Shown: piece after piece, positions 1-7,622 of the stretch
Layout of the letters: each line of letters opens with the position of its first letter
Position numbering within the stretch: position 1 is the first letter of the stretch
Assembly (NCBI GenBank): GCA_028284845.1
Contig: JANQQY010000648.1
Coordinates: 1-18,801, forward strand
Length of the DNA: 18,801 nt
Origin: Spirochaetales bacterium
GTDB lineage: Bacteria > Spirochaetota > Spirochaetia > DSM-27196 > SLST01
Reading direction: 5' to 3'
Translations under genes and position numbers: made by a program
The notes under the pieces: generated by a model
What the model was told of the DNA's origin: nothing
The model's input: only the letters and a program-made list of their open reading frames with translations
Database searches by the model: none

Positions 1-1
1 G

Positions 2-814
2 GGCCTCTGCGCGATCGGATCGGCGCAAAGGTCGCTCTCGATGATTGGGCGGTCGTTCGATGAGGCAGCCGTGGCCGAGACGTGGATGATGGCTTCCGAT
101 GCGAGCGCGACGGACGGAGTCGTCAGCTTTGGCGAGATTCCCGAACGCGAGAACGACGCTCCGCCGCCGGATGTGGAGCGCCGACTCACCACACTCATTC
201 GCGCCGGAAAGACCGACGAGTTGGAGGAGTACATCGCGAGCGTCCGCCACGACCTGGGGCGACCGGATGGGTTGGGCATTCACTCCGACCGTCTACTGCT
301 TTTCCACATGCTCGGCGCCATTCTGCGTGCCCAAGCGTTCGGCACGAAGTCACTTGGCAGGGAGTCGATCGACCGGTTTATGCGTGACGCCGCCTCCCCG
401 CTCTCAGACGTGACAACCGTGTTCGATGCGATCGCCAAGACCGGTGTCGATCTGTGCAGGCATGTCGCCGAACAGAGCAAGTCGACACCGGAAGTACTTG
501 CAGATGCAGTCTCAGGTTACGTACGCGACCATTTCACTGACCCCTCGCTCTCGCTCGCCTCCGTCGCAGAACACTTTGGAGTCTCAGAGCCCTATCTTTC
601 GAAGGTCGTATCTCGATACGCGGAGGCGGGGTTCCACGAGCTCATGGAGCGACACCGCATTGACGCGGCACGGCGTTTGCTTGAGTCGGAGGAGCTCACG
701 GTGGGGGAGATTGCCGGCCGGTGTGGCTACGCGGCGATGAAGACCTTTGCAAGTGCCTTCAAGCGCGTCACTGGCGTCACTCCAACGGGGTATCGTAGAG
801 TGCAACAGCGATGA
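2..814 (+). CDS. AraC-family transcriptional regulator, 5'-truncated by window edge
   Basis: DNA-binding regulator, probably controlling the sulfatase gene it overlaps. The last ~100 residues form a two-helix-turn-helix AraC domain: a stretch ending in YVRDHF, then LSLASVAEHFGVSEPYLSKV (first HTH), and LTVGEIAGRCGY...FASAFKRVTGVTPTGYRR (second HTH and the usual family ending). The frame is open back to base 2. The residues before the first Met (GLCAIGSAQRS, then IGRSFDEAAVAETW) resemble the segment that precedes the HTH in YesN-like sensor regulators, where an 'iG.s....l..sy.eA' pattern is common. The gene therefore most likely begins outside the window, and the ATG at 41 is internal. Its stop codon (812-814) overlaps the sulfatase ATG at 811, so the two are co-transcribed and probably translationally coupled. 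The signal sensed cannot be told from this fragment. Confidence 0.85.
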   Translation, partial: GLCAIGSAQRSLSMIGRSFDEAAVAETWMMASDASATDGVVSFGEIPERENDAPPPDVERRLTTLIRAGKTDELEEYIASVRHDLGRPDGLGIHSDRLLLFHMLGAILRAQAFGTKSLGRESIDRFMRDAASPLSDVTTVFDAIAKTGVDLCRHVAEQSKSTPEVLADAVSGYVRDHFTDPSLSLASVAEHFGVSEPYLSKVVSRYAEAGFHELMERHRIDAARRLLESEELTVGEIAGRCGYAAMKTFASAFKRVTGVTPTGYRRVQQR

Positions 815-2745
815 ACGACCGACCAAATATCCTCTGGCTTACCTACGAAGACACCTCCCCTCAATTTGTCAGTTGCTACGGCATGACCCCCGTTCAGACC
901 AGTCCCCGGATTGACGAACTCGCAGCACGCGGCGTCCGATTTGACAATGTGTTTGCCACGGCCCCGGTCTGCTCTGCGAGCCGTAGCGCCCTGATCACCG
1001 GGGTTTGCAACGAGGCTACCGGTCTTGGACACCATCGATCTCGCATTCAGATACCCCGAGAGAGGATCAAGGGCTTTCCGCGATACCTGCGAGAGGCCGG
1101 CTACTACACCTCGAACAATGAGAAGACCGACTACAACATTCACGGTGAGAGCGACTTCATCGCAGAGACGTGGGACGAGAGTAGTTCAACGGCGCATTGG
1201 CGTGGCCGAGCCGATGATCAGCCGTTCTTCAGTGTGTTCAACTTCATGGACTCGCACCAAACCCGAACCATGACTCGACCATACCGGTGGTACGAGGAGC
1301 AGGTGCTCGAATCACTCCCGGAAGATGCGCCCATCTCGCCCGATCAGATCGACGTTCCGCCCGTGTTCAAAGACGACGACGAGATGCGACGATACCTCTC
1401 CCGGGTGTACAACTCGATCCGACTTTGTGATCTCCGAATTGGCGAACGACTCGACGAGCTCTCCGCGGACGGCCTTTCGGACTCTACGATTGTGTTCTGC
1501 TTCGCCGACCACGGCGAAGGCATACCGCGCGGAAAGTGTAATGGAATCGGGTTTGGGTACCGAGCGGCATTCGTCGCGTACTTCCCGGAGGCGTACAAGC
1601 ACCTCAACCCTTGGGGCAGCTGCGTCATAACGAGTGAGCTTGTCTCGTTCGAGGACCTCGCACCCACGATGCTCTCCCTCGCAGGACTGACACCACCGGA
1701 TCACATGACCGGCCGCATCCTCGCCGGACCCAGCCGGCAGAGCGCCCCAGAGTACATTTACGCCGCTCGAAACCGGCTTGACGACACGCCGGACCTCGCA
1801 CGATCCACGATGGACGGCACGTTCGTCTACACACGCAACTACTTCCCGCACCTGCCGGTGATGAAGTACCAGAAGTTCGCGGATGTCTCGGACATCATGC
1901 GGGCAATCCGCAGGGACTCTGACGCCGGTGTGCTCACGGAAATCCAGCAGGAGATGGTCCAACCCACGCGCCCTACGGAGTACCTCTTTGACCTTCATGC
2001 AGACCCGTGGGAGATCAACAACCTCGCAAGCGATACGGCCTACGCGGAAGACCTCCTCAGGCTTCGTACAGAGACGATCAGACACGCGCGCGAGGTGGGC
2101 GATGTCCACTTCCTCCCGGAGCACGAGATGGTCGCCCGTGCCCGCGATACGTCGCCCTACGAACGCAGGTTTGACGTCGACTACAATCCTCTCGATCAGC
2201 TTCTCGAGGTGGCTGATCTTGTTGGCCGCCCGAACAGCGTCAACCAACTCGTTGATACCCTCACCCATGATGACGCAGCCGTTCGCTACTGGGCCGGGGT
2301 CGGTCTCTTTGCCGCTGTTCGACTTCGGCAGGCAGGCATCCCCGGCTGGGAGTCGATCGAGAGGATAGACATCGCACGCGTGAGTGCCGCCTTGCTCGAC
2401 AACCCGTCCTTTGTCCTGGTTGAGGTCGCGGCAGCACTGATCGGCCTCGGCGTCCGCTCTCCACAGGACCATGAGGGCGCACATCCCGATCCTTGGCACG
2501 TGCTCGCCGGGGCTATCGAAGACGACGACCCGCTTCTGGCGCACCAGGCCATCGAGAAGCTGCTCTATCTGCCCTCGGTCGCGCCCGAGTTCGCAACCTC
2601 CGTTGATAAAGCCGCACAGAAGATCGAGGGCAAGTCACTCGCCCGCGCCTCGCTGTTCTTTCCGGTCTCACAGGCAATCGATATGTACCACTACCTCTTT
2701 GATGACGCGGCGCTCTACTACGAAGACGACCTTCCCTACCTCTAG
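811..2745 (+). CDS. Type I formylglycine-dependent sulfatase with HEAT-like C-terminus
   Basis: Predicted to hydrolyse sulfate esters or sulfamates, probably on sulfated saccharides. What is seen: N-terminal NILWLTYED metal-site region (residues 6-14); the signature CSASRSALITG with Cys54, Ala56 and Arg58, where Cys54 would be converted to formylglycine; NNEKTDYN at 102-109; the metal-site DHG at 233-235 followed by IPRGK; and the typical FDLHADPWEINNLA tail motif near 393-406. The spacing and the NNEKTDYN segment recall N-sulfoglucosamine sulfohydrolase-like sulfatases. Residues ~475-600 look like degenerate HEAT-type helical repeats, making this 644-residue protein longer than a minimal sulfatase. 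No signal peptide is visible, so it should be cytoplasmic and act on imported oligosaccharides. It starts at an ATGA overlap with the upstream regulator. The maturase needed for Cys-type sulfatases is not in the window. Substrate is not known. Confidence 0.9.
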   Translation: MNDRPNILWLTYEDTSPQFVSCYGMTPVQTSPRIDELAARGVRFDNVFATAPVCSASRSALITGVCNEATGLGHHRSRIQIPRERIKGFPRYLREAGYYTSNNEKTDYNIHGESDFIAETWDESSSTAHWRGRADDQPFFSVFNFMDSHQTRTMTRPYRWYEEQVLESLPEDAPISPDQIDVPPVFKDDDEMRRYLSRVYNSIRLCDLRIGERLDELSADGLSDSTIVFCFADHGEGIPRGKCNGIGFGYRAAFVAYFPEAYKHLNPWGSCVITSELVSFEDLAPTMLSLAGLTPPDHMTGRILAGPSRQSAPEYIYAARNRLDDTPDLARSTMDGTFVYTRNYFPHLPVMKYQKFADVSDIMRAIRRDSDAGVLTEIQQEMVQPTRPTEYLFDLHADPWEINNLASDTAYAEDLLRLRTETIRHAREVGDVHFLPEHEMVARARDTSPYERRFDVDYNPLDQLLEVADLVGRPNSVNQLVDTLTHDDAAVRYWAGVGLFAAVRLRQAGIPGWESIERIDIARVSAALLDNPSFVLVEVAAALIGLGVRSPQDHEGAHPDPWHVLAGAIEDDDPLLAHQAIEKLLYLPSVAPEFATSVDKAAQKIEGKSLARASLFFPVSQAIDMYHYLFDDAALYYEDDLPYL

Positions 2746-2836
2746 CCGGCTCAGCGCGCCAATCGATGTCGGATTCTCCACACTCTGCACGGCATTCTGA
2801 TAACGGTGTGGCCGGCGCGGGGGCTATGGTAGGGCA

Positions 2837-2841
2837 GGAGG
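2837..2841 (+). promoter_or_regulatory. Strong ribosome binding site of mtaB
   Basis: GGAGG sits 6 bases before the ATG at 2848 and fixes the start. It contrasts with several neighbouring genes that have no such sequence. No convincing -35/-10 pair was found in the 102-base spacer after the sulfatase. That spacer contains a CCACAC/GTGTGG inverted repeat of unknown meaning. Confidence 0.75.
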
Positions 2842-2847
2842 ATCGGC

Positions 2848-4206
2848 ATGTACTCATCACTAGCCACCGAGAAGCTCTCATTCGGGACAGCGCCACAGCC
2901 GGTGACAACCAGCAACGGTATCGCAATCGGCGCCGGGGAGGTCATTCCGGAGCTGAACTTCACGTTGCCGCCAATGACGATCAACGACGATACTCGCGGC
3001 GAAGTTATCGAGCACTATCGGCAGATCGTGAGCGGAGCTCTGAAGAGGAGCGAAGAGCTGCACCAGAAAGAGGTGATCCTTGAGCTCGAGACGTTGCTCG
3101 AGATGACGCTCGACCCGACGCTCGGCACCGAAATCGTCACAGCGATGCACGAACTCTGCGAAGAGTCGCGCGCACGTGGAAGCGTCAACGCGACGATTCG
3201 CCTCACGCCCAATGACACCAGGGACTTCGACCGACCGGTCAAGATGCGCACGAGCCCCCGCATGGACGCGATGCTCGAACTCTTTGAACAAGGCGCACGA
3301 GCCGGGGGCGACCTGCTTTCCATTGAAAGCACAGGTGGAAAGGAGCTACACGACGACGCTCTGATGTACTGCAACGTTCGCCAGATGATCTTCGCGCTCT
3401 CCGTGCTCGGCGTCCGCGACATGCAGTTTCTCTGGAAAAAGATCGTGGATATCGCGAACTCAACAGGTCGAGTACCGGGTGGTGACACCGCCTGCGGATT
3501 CGCAAACACCGCGATGGTGCTCGCTGAGAAGCGCTACATCCCACGCGTGATCGCAGCCGTCGATCGAGTCGCGTCAATCGGTCGGTCGCTCGCGGCGGTT
3601 GAAGCGGGAGCAAGAGGCCCGGACAAGGATTGCGGCTACGAAGGCCCCTTCCTCAAGGCGATCGCGGGCATCCCTATCTCGATGGAAGGAAAGACCGCCG
3701 CATGTGCCCACCTCTCGCCCGTTGGGAACGTGGCAGCAGCCTGTTGCGATATGTGGAGCAACGAGTCGGTCAGCAATATCAAACTGCTTTCGGACATGGC
3801 ACCAACGGCCTACCTGGTGCAGCTGGTCTACGATACACGAGTGATGAACGGGTCGCTGCGCAGGGGCTCTCAGGACGAGCTCCAGGCGATCTTCGTTGAG
3901 TCCGATGTCCTGCACGATCCCCAGGCGCTTATTCTTGCGCCGGATTCGGTGATCCAGATCGCTCGCGCCTATGTGTCGGAGACCAATGAGGTAGCCGGAG
4001 CCGTTGCAGCCGTCAAGAGGTCTCTCGATATCATCTCCGATGCTGCGGCGAGCGGACGGCTGATTCTCGAAGAGCGGGAAGCTGAGTGGGTAACGCGGAT
4101 CAACGACGAGCTTGGCACAATCCCGACAAACGAGTCTGAGTTCGTTGATCAGATGCAGGCGGAGATCGACACCGAGGCGGTGACCCTTTCTGAGTACGGT
4201 CTCTAA
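2848..4206 (+). CDS. mtaB: Methanol:corrinoid methyltransferase, MtaB family
   Basis: MtaB activates methanol at a zinc site and transfers its methyl group to the Co(I) corrinoid of MtaC. Length (452 residues) and order of motifs match the family: an N-terminal FGTA...IGAGEVIPELN segment, SIESTGGKE (158-166), GGDTACGFANTAM (211-223), GPDKDCGYEG (257-266) and SMEGKTAACAH (278-288). By alignment from memory with the Methanosarcina barkeri enzyme, whose zinc ligands are Glu164, Cys220 and Cys269, the equivalents here are Glu160, Cys216 (same 56-residue spacing) and Cys262. All three are present, so the enzyme looks active. No corrinoid protein (MtaC), no MtaA and no reductive activator is encoded nearby, so the partners must lie elsewhere or the substrate differs. 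The next gene is a PocR-type regulator that could control it. The family call is strong; methanol as the substrate is inferred. Confidence 0.92.
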   Translation: MYSSLATEKLSFGTAPQPVTTSNGIAIGAGEVIPELNFTLPPMTINDDTRGEVIEHYRQIVSGALKRSEELHQKEVILELETLLEMTLDPTLGTEIVTAMHELCEESRARGSVNATIRLTPNDTRDFDRPVKMRTSPRMDAMLELFEQGARAGGDLLSIESTGGKELHDDALMYCNVRQMIFALSVLGVRDMQFLWKKIVDIANSTGRVPGGDTACGFANTAMVLAEKRYIPRVIAAVDRVASIGRSLAAVEAGARGPDKDCGYEGPFLKAIAGIPISMEGKTAACAHLSPVGNVAAACCDMWSNESVSNIKLLSDMAPTAYLVQLVYDTRVMNGSLRRGSQDELQAIFVESDVLHDPQALILAPDSVIQIARAYVSETNEVAGAVAAVKRSLDIISDAAASGRLILEEREAEWVTRINDELGTIPTNESEFVDQMQAEIDTEAVTLSEYGL

Positions 4207-4242
4207 GTCGGCAAGCAGGATCGCAAACTGAGCCTGAGCGAG

Positions 4243-4248
4243 TAGACT
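4243..4248 (+). promoter_or_regulatory. Candidate -10 element directly before the start codon
   Basis: TAGACT ends 6 bases before the ATG at 4255, and there is no purine-rich Shine-Dalgarno sequence. Transcription would begin at or next to the ATG, giving a leaderless mRNA. No good -35 hexamer is seen 16-18 bases upstream, so this is a weak call. Its weight comes from the same arrangement at 5539 and 14253. Confidence 0.35.
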
Positions 4249-4254
4249 TGAGAT

Positions 4255-5517
4255 ATGAGTGTGTCAGAGGCGGCGACTCACCTCTCGCGTGTCACTGGAA
4301 TCGATTGCGTGGCCCTCGATCTCTCGGACAGGGTCACGCCCGGAACCGGTTCGACGTGCAGCCTCTGTGAGCGGAGACTCGCAGGACACGCCCCGCCGAC
4401 TAGCGCTGATCCGCTGCACCGGTTTGCCGCCTACCAGGCAGAACAGATAGGGCGCGGCTACATCTACGTCTGCGCCTTCACTCTGCTTCATATCGCCGCC
4501 GCAGTCACCAGAGAGGGATACGCGACCCATCTCCTGGTGCTCGGCCCCTCCGTTCTCGGATCGGTCGACGAAACGGTTGAGGACGCAGTGGGCCAGTCAC
4601 CTACGGCGGGGCTCCTCACGCGAGATGCCGTCCGGTCGTGGATCGATTCGCTTCCCGTCGTATCTCCTGCGGAGGCGACGTCGCTGGCGGATGTGGCGGA
4701 GCGAGTTGCGCTCTCGCTCTCCACCGACCCGTTGAGCCGCGAGATCGAGAGCGAGTCTGCACCGGAACGCGTCGACTTGACCGACTACCTCGATTACTTG
4801 AGCTCGATGGAGGGTGACAAGCGAAGCACCATGCCCTATCCAATCGCCGAAGAGGCCGACCTACGGGCAGCTGTGGCGGCCGGCGATAGGAGATCGGCAG
4901 AGCGCGTCCTCCGCAGGTTCGAAACCGAGGTCTTCGCCCCTCATGTGGAGGCCGAAGAAGCACGGTCGCGCGTTCTGGAGCTGGTTATTCTCCTCTCCCG
5001 TGCCGCCATTGAGGGAGGCGCGAGCGCGGAGCAGGTGTTTGGCCTTGAGTATCGATCACTCAAGCGGCTCCGCGGTCTCGAGCGTGTGAGCGCCATCCGT
5101 CACTGGTTCGCACAGATGGTGGTCCGATTCGTCGACCTGGTGTTCGACCTGCGGGAGGTTCGGAACGCAGGGCTGATATCCTCCGCACTGAGCTATGTGC
5201 GTGATCACTACACCGATCACGTGACGCTGGGCATGGCCGCCGAGGCGGCAGGAGTCAGCAGTGATCACCTTGGTCGGGTGTTCTCGCGAGAGATGAAGAT
5301 GAGCTTCTCGCGACACGTGCAGGCGTTGCGGATTCAGGAAGCAAAACGGCTCTTGATACGAAGCTCACTGCCGGTGGGCGACGTTGGAGCAGCCGTGGGG
5401 TTCAGCGATCATAGCTACTTTGCTGCAACATTCCGGCGCGAGACGGGCCTCTCCCCCTCAGAGTTCCGTGCAAGCCGGCCCGCCGGCGGAGCGCGCCGCG
5501 GACCCACCGGCACGTAG
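4255..5517 (+). CDS. AraC-family regulator with PocR-like sensory N-terminus
   Basis: A 420-residue transcription factor. The N-terminal ~110 residues resemble the PocR ligand-binding domain: a CSLC pair (Cys35, Cys38), then a segment ending in YVC (Cys73), followed by a hydrophobic run and LLVLGP. This C..C...C layout is typical of that domain, which senses small metabolites in regulators of propanediol and other specialised catabolism. The middle (~190-300) is helical and unassigned. The C-terminus (~308-410) is a double-HTH AraC domain: LGMAAEAAGVSSDHLGRVFSREM and VGDVGAAVGFSDHSYFAATFRRETGLSPSEFR. It lies 48 bases after mtaB on the same strand, so mtaB is the obvious candidate target, but this is inference. 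The upstream sequence lacks a Shine-Dalgarno motif and carries TAGACT close to the ATG, suggesting its own leaderless transcript. Confidence 0.88.
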   Translation: MSVSEAATHLSRVTGIDCVALDLSDRVTPGTGSTCSLCERRLAGHAPPTSADPLHRFAAYQAEQIGRGYIYVCAFTLLHIAAAVTREGYATHLLVLGPSVLGSVDETVEDAVGQSPTAGLLTRDAVRSWIDSLPVVSPAEATSLADVAERVALSLSTDPLSREIESESAPERVDLTDYLDYLSSMEGDKRSTMPYPIAEEADLRAAVAAGDRRSAERVLRRFETEVFAPHVEAEEARSRVLELVILLSRAAIEGGASAEQVFGLEYRSLKRLRGLERVSAIRHWFAQMVVRFVDLVFDLREVRNAGLISSALSYVRDHYTDHVTLGMAAEAAGVSSDHLGRVFSREMKMSFSRHVQALRIQEAKRLLIRSSLPVGDVGAAVGFSDHSYFAATFRRETGLSPSEFRASRPAGGARRGPTGT

Positions 5518-5538
5518 CACTTCGGCTGCGTGATCTGC

Positions 5539-5544
5539 TACCGT
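5539..5544 (+). promoter_or_regulatory. Candidate -10 element directly before the start codon
   Basis: TACCGT is followed by GAGTC and then the ATG at 5550. No Shine-Dalgarno sequence precedes the start. The five-base gap is the same as at the minus-strand AraC gene (TAGAGT, GAGCC, GTG). No clear -35 element is seen. Confidence 0.35.
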
Positions 5545-5549
5545 GAGTC

Positions 5550-6119
5550 ATGATTAATGGGAGAACACTCCTCCTCCTTCACGGTGCAGGCCACGAGGCG
5601 TACAGAGCAGCGCGTGACAGGTGGGCGCCGGCGATCGGGAGACAGGTACCCCCCGATGTTCCGATCTTGGTCCCATCGCTTCCTCACCCGGACAGCCCGT
5701 CGTATGCCTCATGGTCGAGGGCAATCCAATCAAGCATCGCAGAGGCCGGCGAAGGCGTGATCGTTGTCGCTCACTCGGTCTCGGGCGCGATACTGCTGAA
5801 GCTTCTCTGCGAATCAGGGCCGATTGACGCTCTGACCGCGATCCGAATCCTCGCAGCGCCGTATTGGTGCGGAACCGATCCCGAGTGGGATGTCCCCGAG
5901 TTCGGTCTGCCACAGGAGATACCCTCGCAGATTGACGGGTACGGAGAACTCATCTTCTTTCATGGCGAGGACGATACCGTCGTGCCCGTCTCCCATCTGG
6001 CAGAGTACGCCGAACGGTTCCCGTCCGCACGCTGTATCCGAATCGAAGACGAGGGGCACATGTTCGAGGAGAGCGAGTTGGAGTGGCTGAAACTCGATCA
6101 GATCAGAGGACTGAATTGA
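5550..6119 (+). CDS. Small alpha/beta hydrolase (RBBP9/YdeN-like)
   Basis: A 189-residue serine hydrolase of the small alpha/beta fold. It opens with LLLLHGAGHE, the oxyanion-hole region (residues 7-15). VVAHSVSG carries the nucleophile Ser76. FFHGEDDTVVP supplies the acid at Asp141/142, and EDEGHMFEE the catalytic His170, so a full triad is present at the expected spacings. Length and the N-terminal HG..H pattern match the RBBP9/YdeN group, whose physiological substrates are mostly unknown. No signal peptide or membrane segment is seen, so it is cytoplasmic. The stop codon overlaps the ATG of the Nudix gene by one base, indicating a two-gene operon. There is no Shine-Dalgarno sequence before its own ATG. 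Esterase or peptidase activity is possible; the substrate is not known. Confidence 0.85.
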   Translation: MINGRTLLLLHGAGHEAYRAARDRWAPAIGRQVPPDVPILVPSLPHPDSPSYASWSRAIQSSIAEAGEGVIVVAHSVSGAILLKLLCESGPIDALTAIRILAAPYWCGTDPEWDVPEFGLPQEIPSQIDGYGELIFFHGEDDTVVPVSHLAEYAERFPSARCIRIEDEGHMFEESELEWLKLDQIRGLN

Positions 6120-6778
6120 TGGGCGCGCACGATAACTCGGACGATAGAGGTCGCTCCGATTCGGTTGCCATCCTAGGAGACGAGATTCGGGCCATCGCGA
6201 ATCAAGGCCTCATCTACGCGACGGACAGGTTCGACCGTGAACGCTACTCCAGGCTGTTGCGGATCGCGGCGTCAATCGTTGCCACCGGCTCTTCAGAGGA
6301 ACCGGAGACGATCCATGCGAGATATCGCGCCGATCCGTATCACATCTCGCCAATGACCGGTACGGATGCCGCAGTCATGGATGGGGATCGAATGCTCTTG
6401 ATCAGGAGGCACGACGATCACAAGTGGGCGATGCCGGGAGGTCTGCTCGAGGTGGGTGAGACTCCAGCCGAGGGTTGCTCGCGGGAGCTTATGGAAGAGA
6501 CGGGAGTGTCCGGTACGCCGGAGCGATTGCTCGGCGTCTTCGACTCGCGGTTGTGGCAGTACTCCTTCCAGCATCATCTGATCAGCTTTGTCTTCCACGT
6601 CTCTCACATAACCGGAACTCCAACGACAACGGACGAGGCGATCGACATAGGGTGGTTCACAGCGGATGAGCTGCCGGAGCTTTCAGCCGGCCACGTCGGC
6701 CGCGTGCCACTCGTGTTTGAACTCGTGAAGAATGGATCGGTCCACTTCGACGGTGTGGGCACCGGCACATCGTTCTGA
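6119..6778 (+). CDS. Nudix hydrolase with Nudix_N-type N-terminal domain
   Basis: Predicted to hydrolyse a nucleoside diphosphate linked to another moiety, for example an ADP-sugar or a nucleotide cofactor. The Nudix box is complete: Gly108, Glu114 and RELMEETGV (122-130), fitting GX5EX7REUXEEXGU. The N-terminal ~60 residues (IRAIANQGLIYATDRFDRERYSRL in parts) match the short helical domain found ahead of the catalytic domain in a subset of Nudix enzymes. I chose the ATG at 6119 rather than the in-frame ATG at 6083. It overlaps the hydrolase stop (TGATG), an AGAGGA sits 8 bases before it, and the extra 12 residues would lie inside the upstream gene. Length is 219 residues. It is co-transcribed with the hydrolase. 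Substrate cannot be read from sequence. Confidence 0.9.
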   Translation: MGAHDNSDDRGRSDSVAILGDEIRAIANQGLIYATDRFDRERYSRLLRIAASIVATGSSEEPETIHARYRADPYHISPMTGTDAAVMDGDRMLLIRRHDDHKWAMPGGLLEVGETPAEGCSRELMEETGVSGTPERLLGVFDSRLWQYSFQHHLISFVFHVSHITGTPTTTDEAIDIGWFTADELPELSAGHVGRVPLVFELVKNGSVHFDGVGTGTSF

Positions 6779-6798
6779 CCACCGCCTCGAGGCTCGGC

Positions 6799-6816
6799 TC
6801 GATCTCCAAAGATCGA
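6799..6816 (+). terminator. Perfect 7-bp hairpin after the Nudix gene
   Basis: TCGATCT, a CCAA loop and AGATCGA form a perfect stem-loop 20 bases after the Nudix stop codon. No T-run follows, so it is not a classical intrinsic terminator. It could be a transcript 3'-end stabiliser or an operator. The rest of the 208-base spacer up to 6987 holds one TATAGC preceded by TTGGGGAG (6854-6867) but no convincing promoter pair. Confidence 0.4.
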
Positions 6817-6969
6817 ACGCTGAACTCGTCTGATGGTGCTTCGGGCTGCATGGTTGGGGAGTATAGCAAACCGGAAGGTGCGGCGAAGCGGAATGACACA
6901 TGAGCGCGGCGAGATCTCCCAACCAAAACGTCGGTCCCGGACACATACTATGCAAAGACAAGCACAAAG

Positions 6970-6978
6970 GGAGAGGAG
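6970..6978 (+). promoter_or_regulatory. Ribosome binding site deciding the start of the FliG/MotA-like gene
   Basis: GGAGAGGAG lies 8 bases before the ATG at 6987 and 5 before an in-frame GTG at 6984. It argues against the longer ATG start at 6900, which has no comparable sequence and would add 29 residues with no family resemblance. Confidence 0.7.
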
Positions 6979-6986
6979 TCGCAGTG

Positions 6987-7622
6987 ATGGAATTGATGGA
7001 CTTTCAGGAACCAACCGAACGAAACAATCGCATCGTGCAGTTCGCGCTGCGAGAGGTCGACGCAACCCTGCTTGCGAAGGCAGCACTACAGATGTCGCAA
7101 GAAGAACGAGGAATCATCTTGCGGAATGTCTCTGAGCGAGCTTCGAAGCTGTTCACCGAAGAGATCAGCGCCGTAGAGGCAGAAACCCCGCGCCACATCG
7201 CAGCGAAGGCCAAGGAGACGTTCGTGCAAAAGCTGCACAAGTATCGGGACTACGACGATCCCGGCGACGCGACGGGAAGCGAACCGCCGCATTTCTCAAC
7301 CACGACGCTCGCAGAGGTACGCCGGAGCCTCATCGAACTCGTCGAGTTCGCGCGAAGAAACGGTGCGCTCGCGGTAGAGTCGGTACGTCCGGACACAGAC
7401 GATCCGATCGCCCGAAAAGGCCTGCAATTCGTTGTTGACGGGTGGGATCCGTTGGACGCTCGGCAGATTCTCGAACGTCACAAGGAAACTCAGTTGGAAC
7501 TCGAGCGCCGTCGACTAGACATGCTGATCAACGGATTTGATGCGATCCTCTCCGAACAACCGGTTTACTTGCTTCGTGAGCGCCTTTCCGCTTTCTTGCC
7601 GTCCGAGAGTGGGGATGAATGA
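6987..7622 (+). CDS. Soluble protein with FliG-C-like and MotA-cytoplasmic-like halves
   Basis: A 211-residue protein with no membrane segment or signal peptide. Residues ~11-88 resemble the FliG C-terminal (torque) domain: ALREVDATLLAKA, then ILRNVSERASKLFTEEI. Aligned from memory on the shared N.S.RA motif, Arg51, Glu58 and Glu59 fall on Escherichia coli FliG Arg281, Asp288 and Asp289; the Lys264 position is Leu. Residues ~105-190 resemble the cytoplasmic loop of MotA: EFARRNGALAVE (120-131), then DDPIARKGLQFVVDGWDP (138-155). Arg123 and Glu131 keep the 8-residue spacing of E. coli MotA Arg90 and Glu98. MotA's four transmembrane helices are absent. The gene overlaps the sigma factor by 8 bases. 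I do not recognise a named family with this arrangement. It might be a motor-interacting regulator or a partner of the sigma factor; both are speculation. Confidence 0.7.
   Translation: MELMDFQEPTERNNRIVQFALREVDATLLAKAALQMSQEERGIILRNVSERASKLFTEEISAVEAETPRHIAAKAKETFVQKLHKYRDYDDPGDATGSEPPHFSTTTLAEVRRSLIELVEFARRNGALAVESVRPDTDDPIARKGLQFVVDGWDPLDARQILERHKETQLELERRRLDMLINGFDAILSEQPVYLLRERLSAFLPSESGDE

Noticed and set aside
1312..2544. A 410-codon open frame on the minus strand across the sulfatase gene
   Set aside because: It is fully antisense to a clearly conserved sulfatase, its translation is rich in Arg, Val and Cys with no motif, and it has no ribosome site; it is a by-product of GC-rich codon use.
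2746..2847. CCACAC/GTGTGG inverted repeat as a sulfatase terminator or mtaB operator
   Set aside because: The 6-base arms are 24 bases apart and there is no T-run; too weak to list as a feature.
6900..6986. Longer start for the FliG/MotA-like gene at ATG 6900
   Set aside because: The extra 29 residues match nothing in FliG or MotA, and the strong GGAGAGGAG site sits just before 6987.
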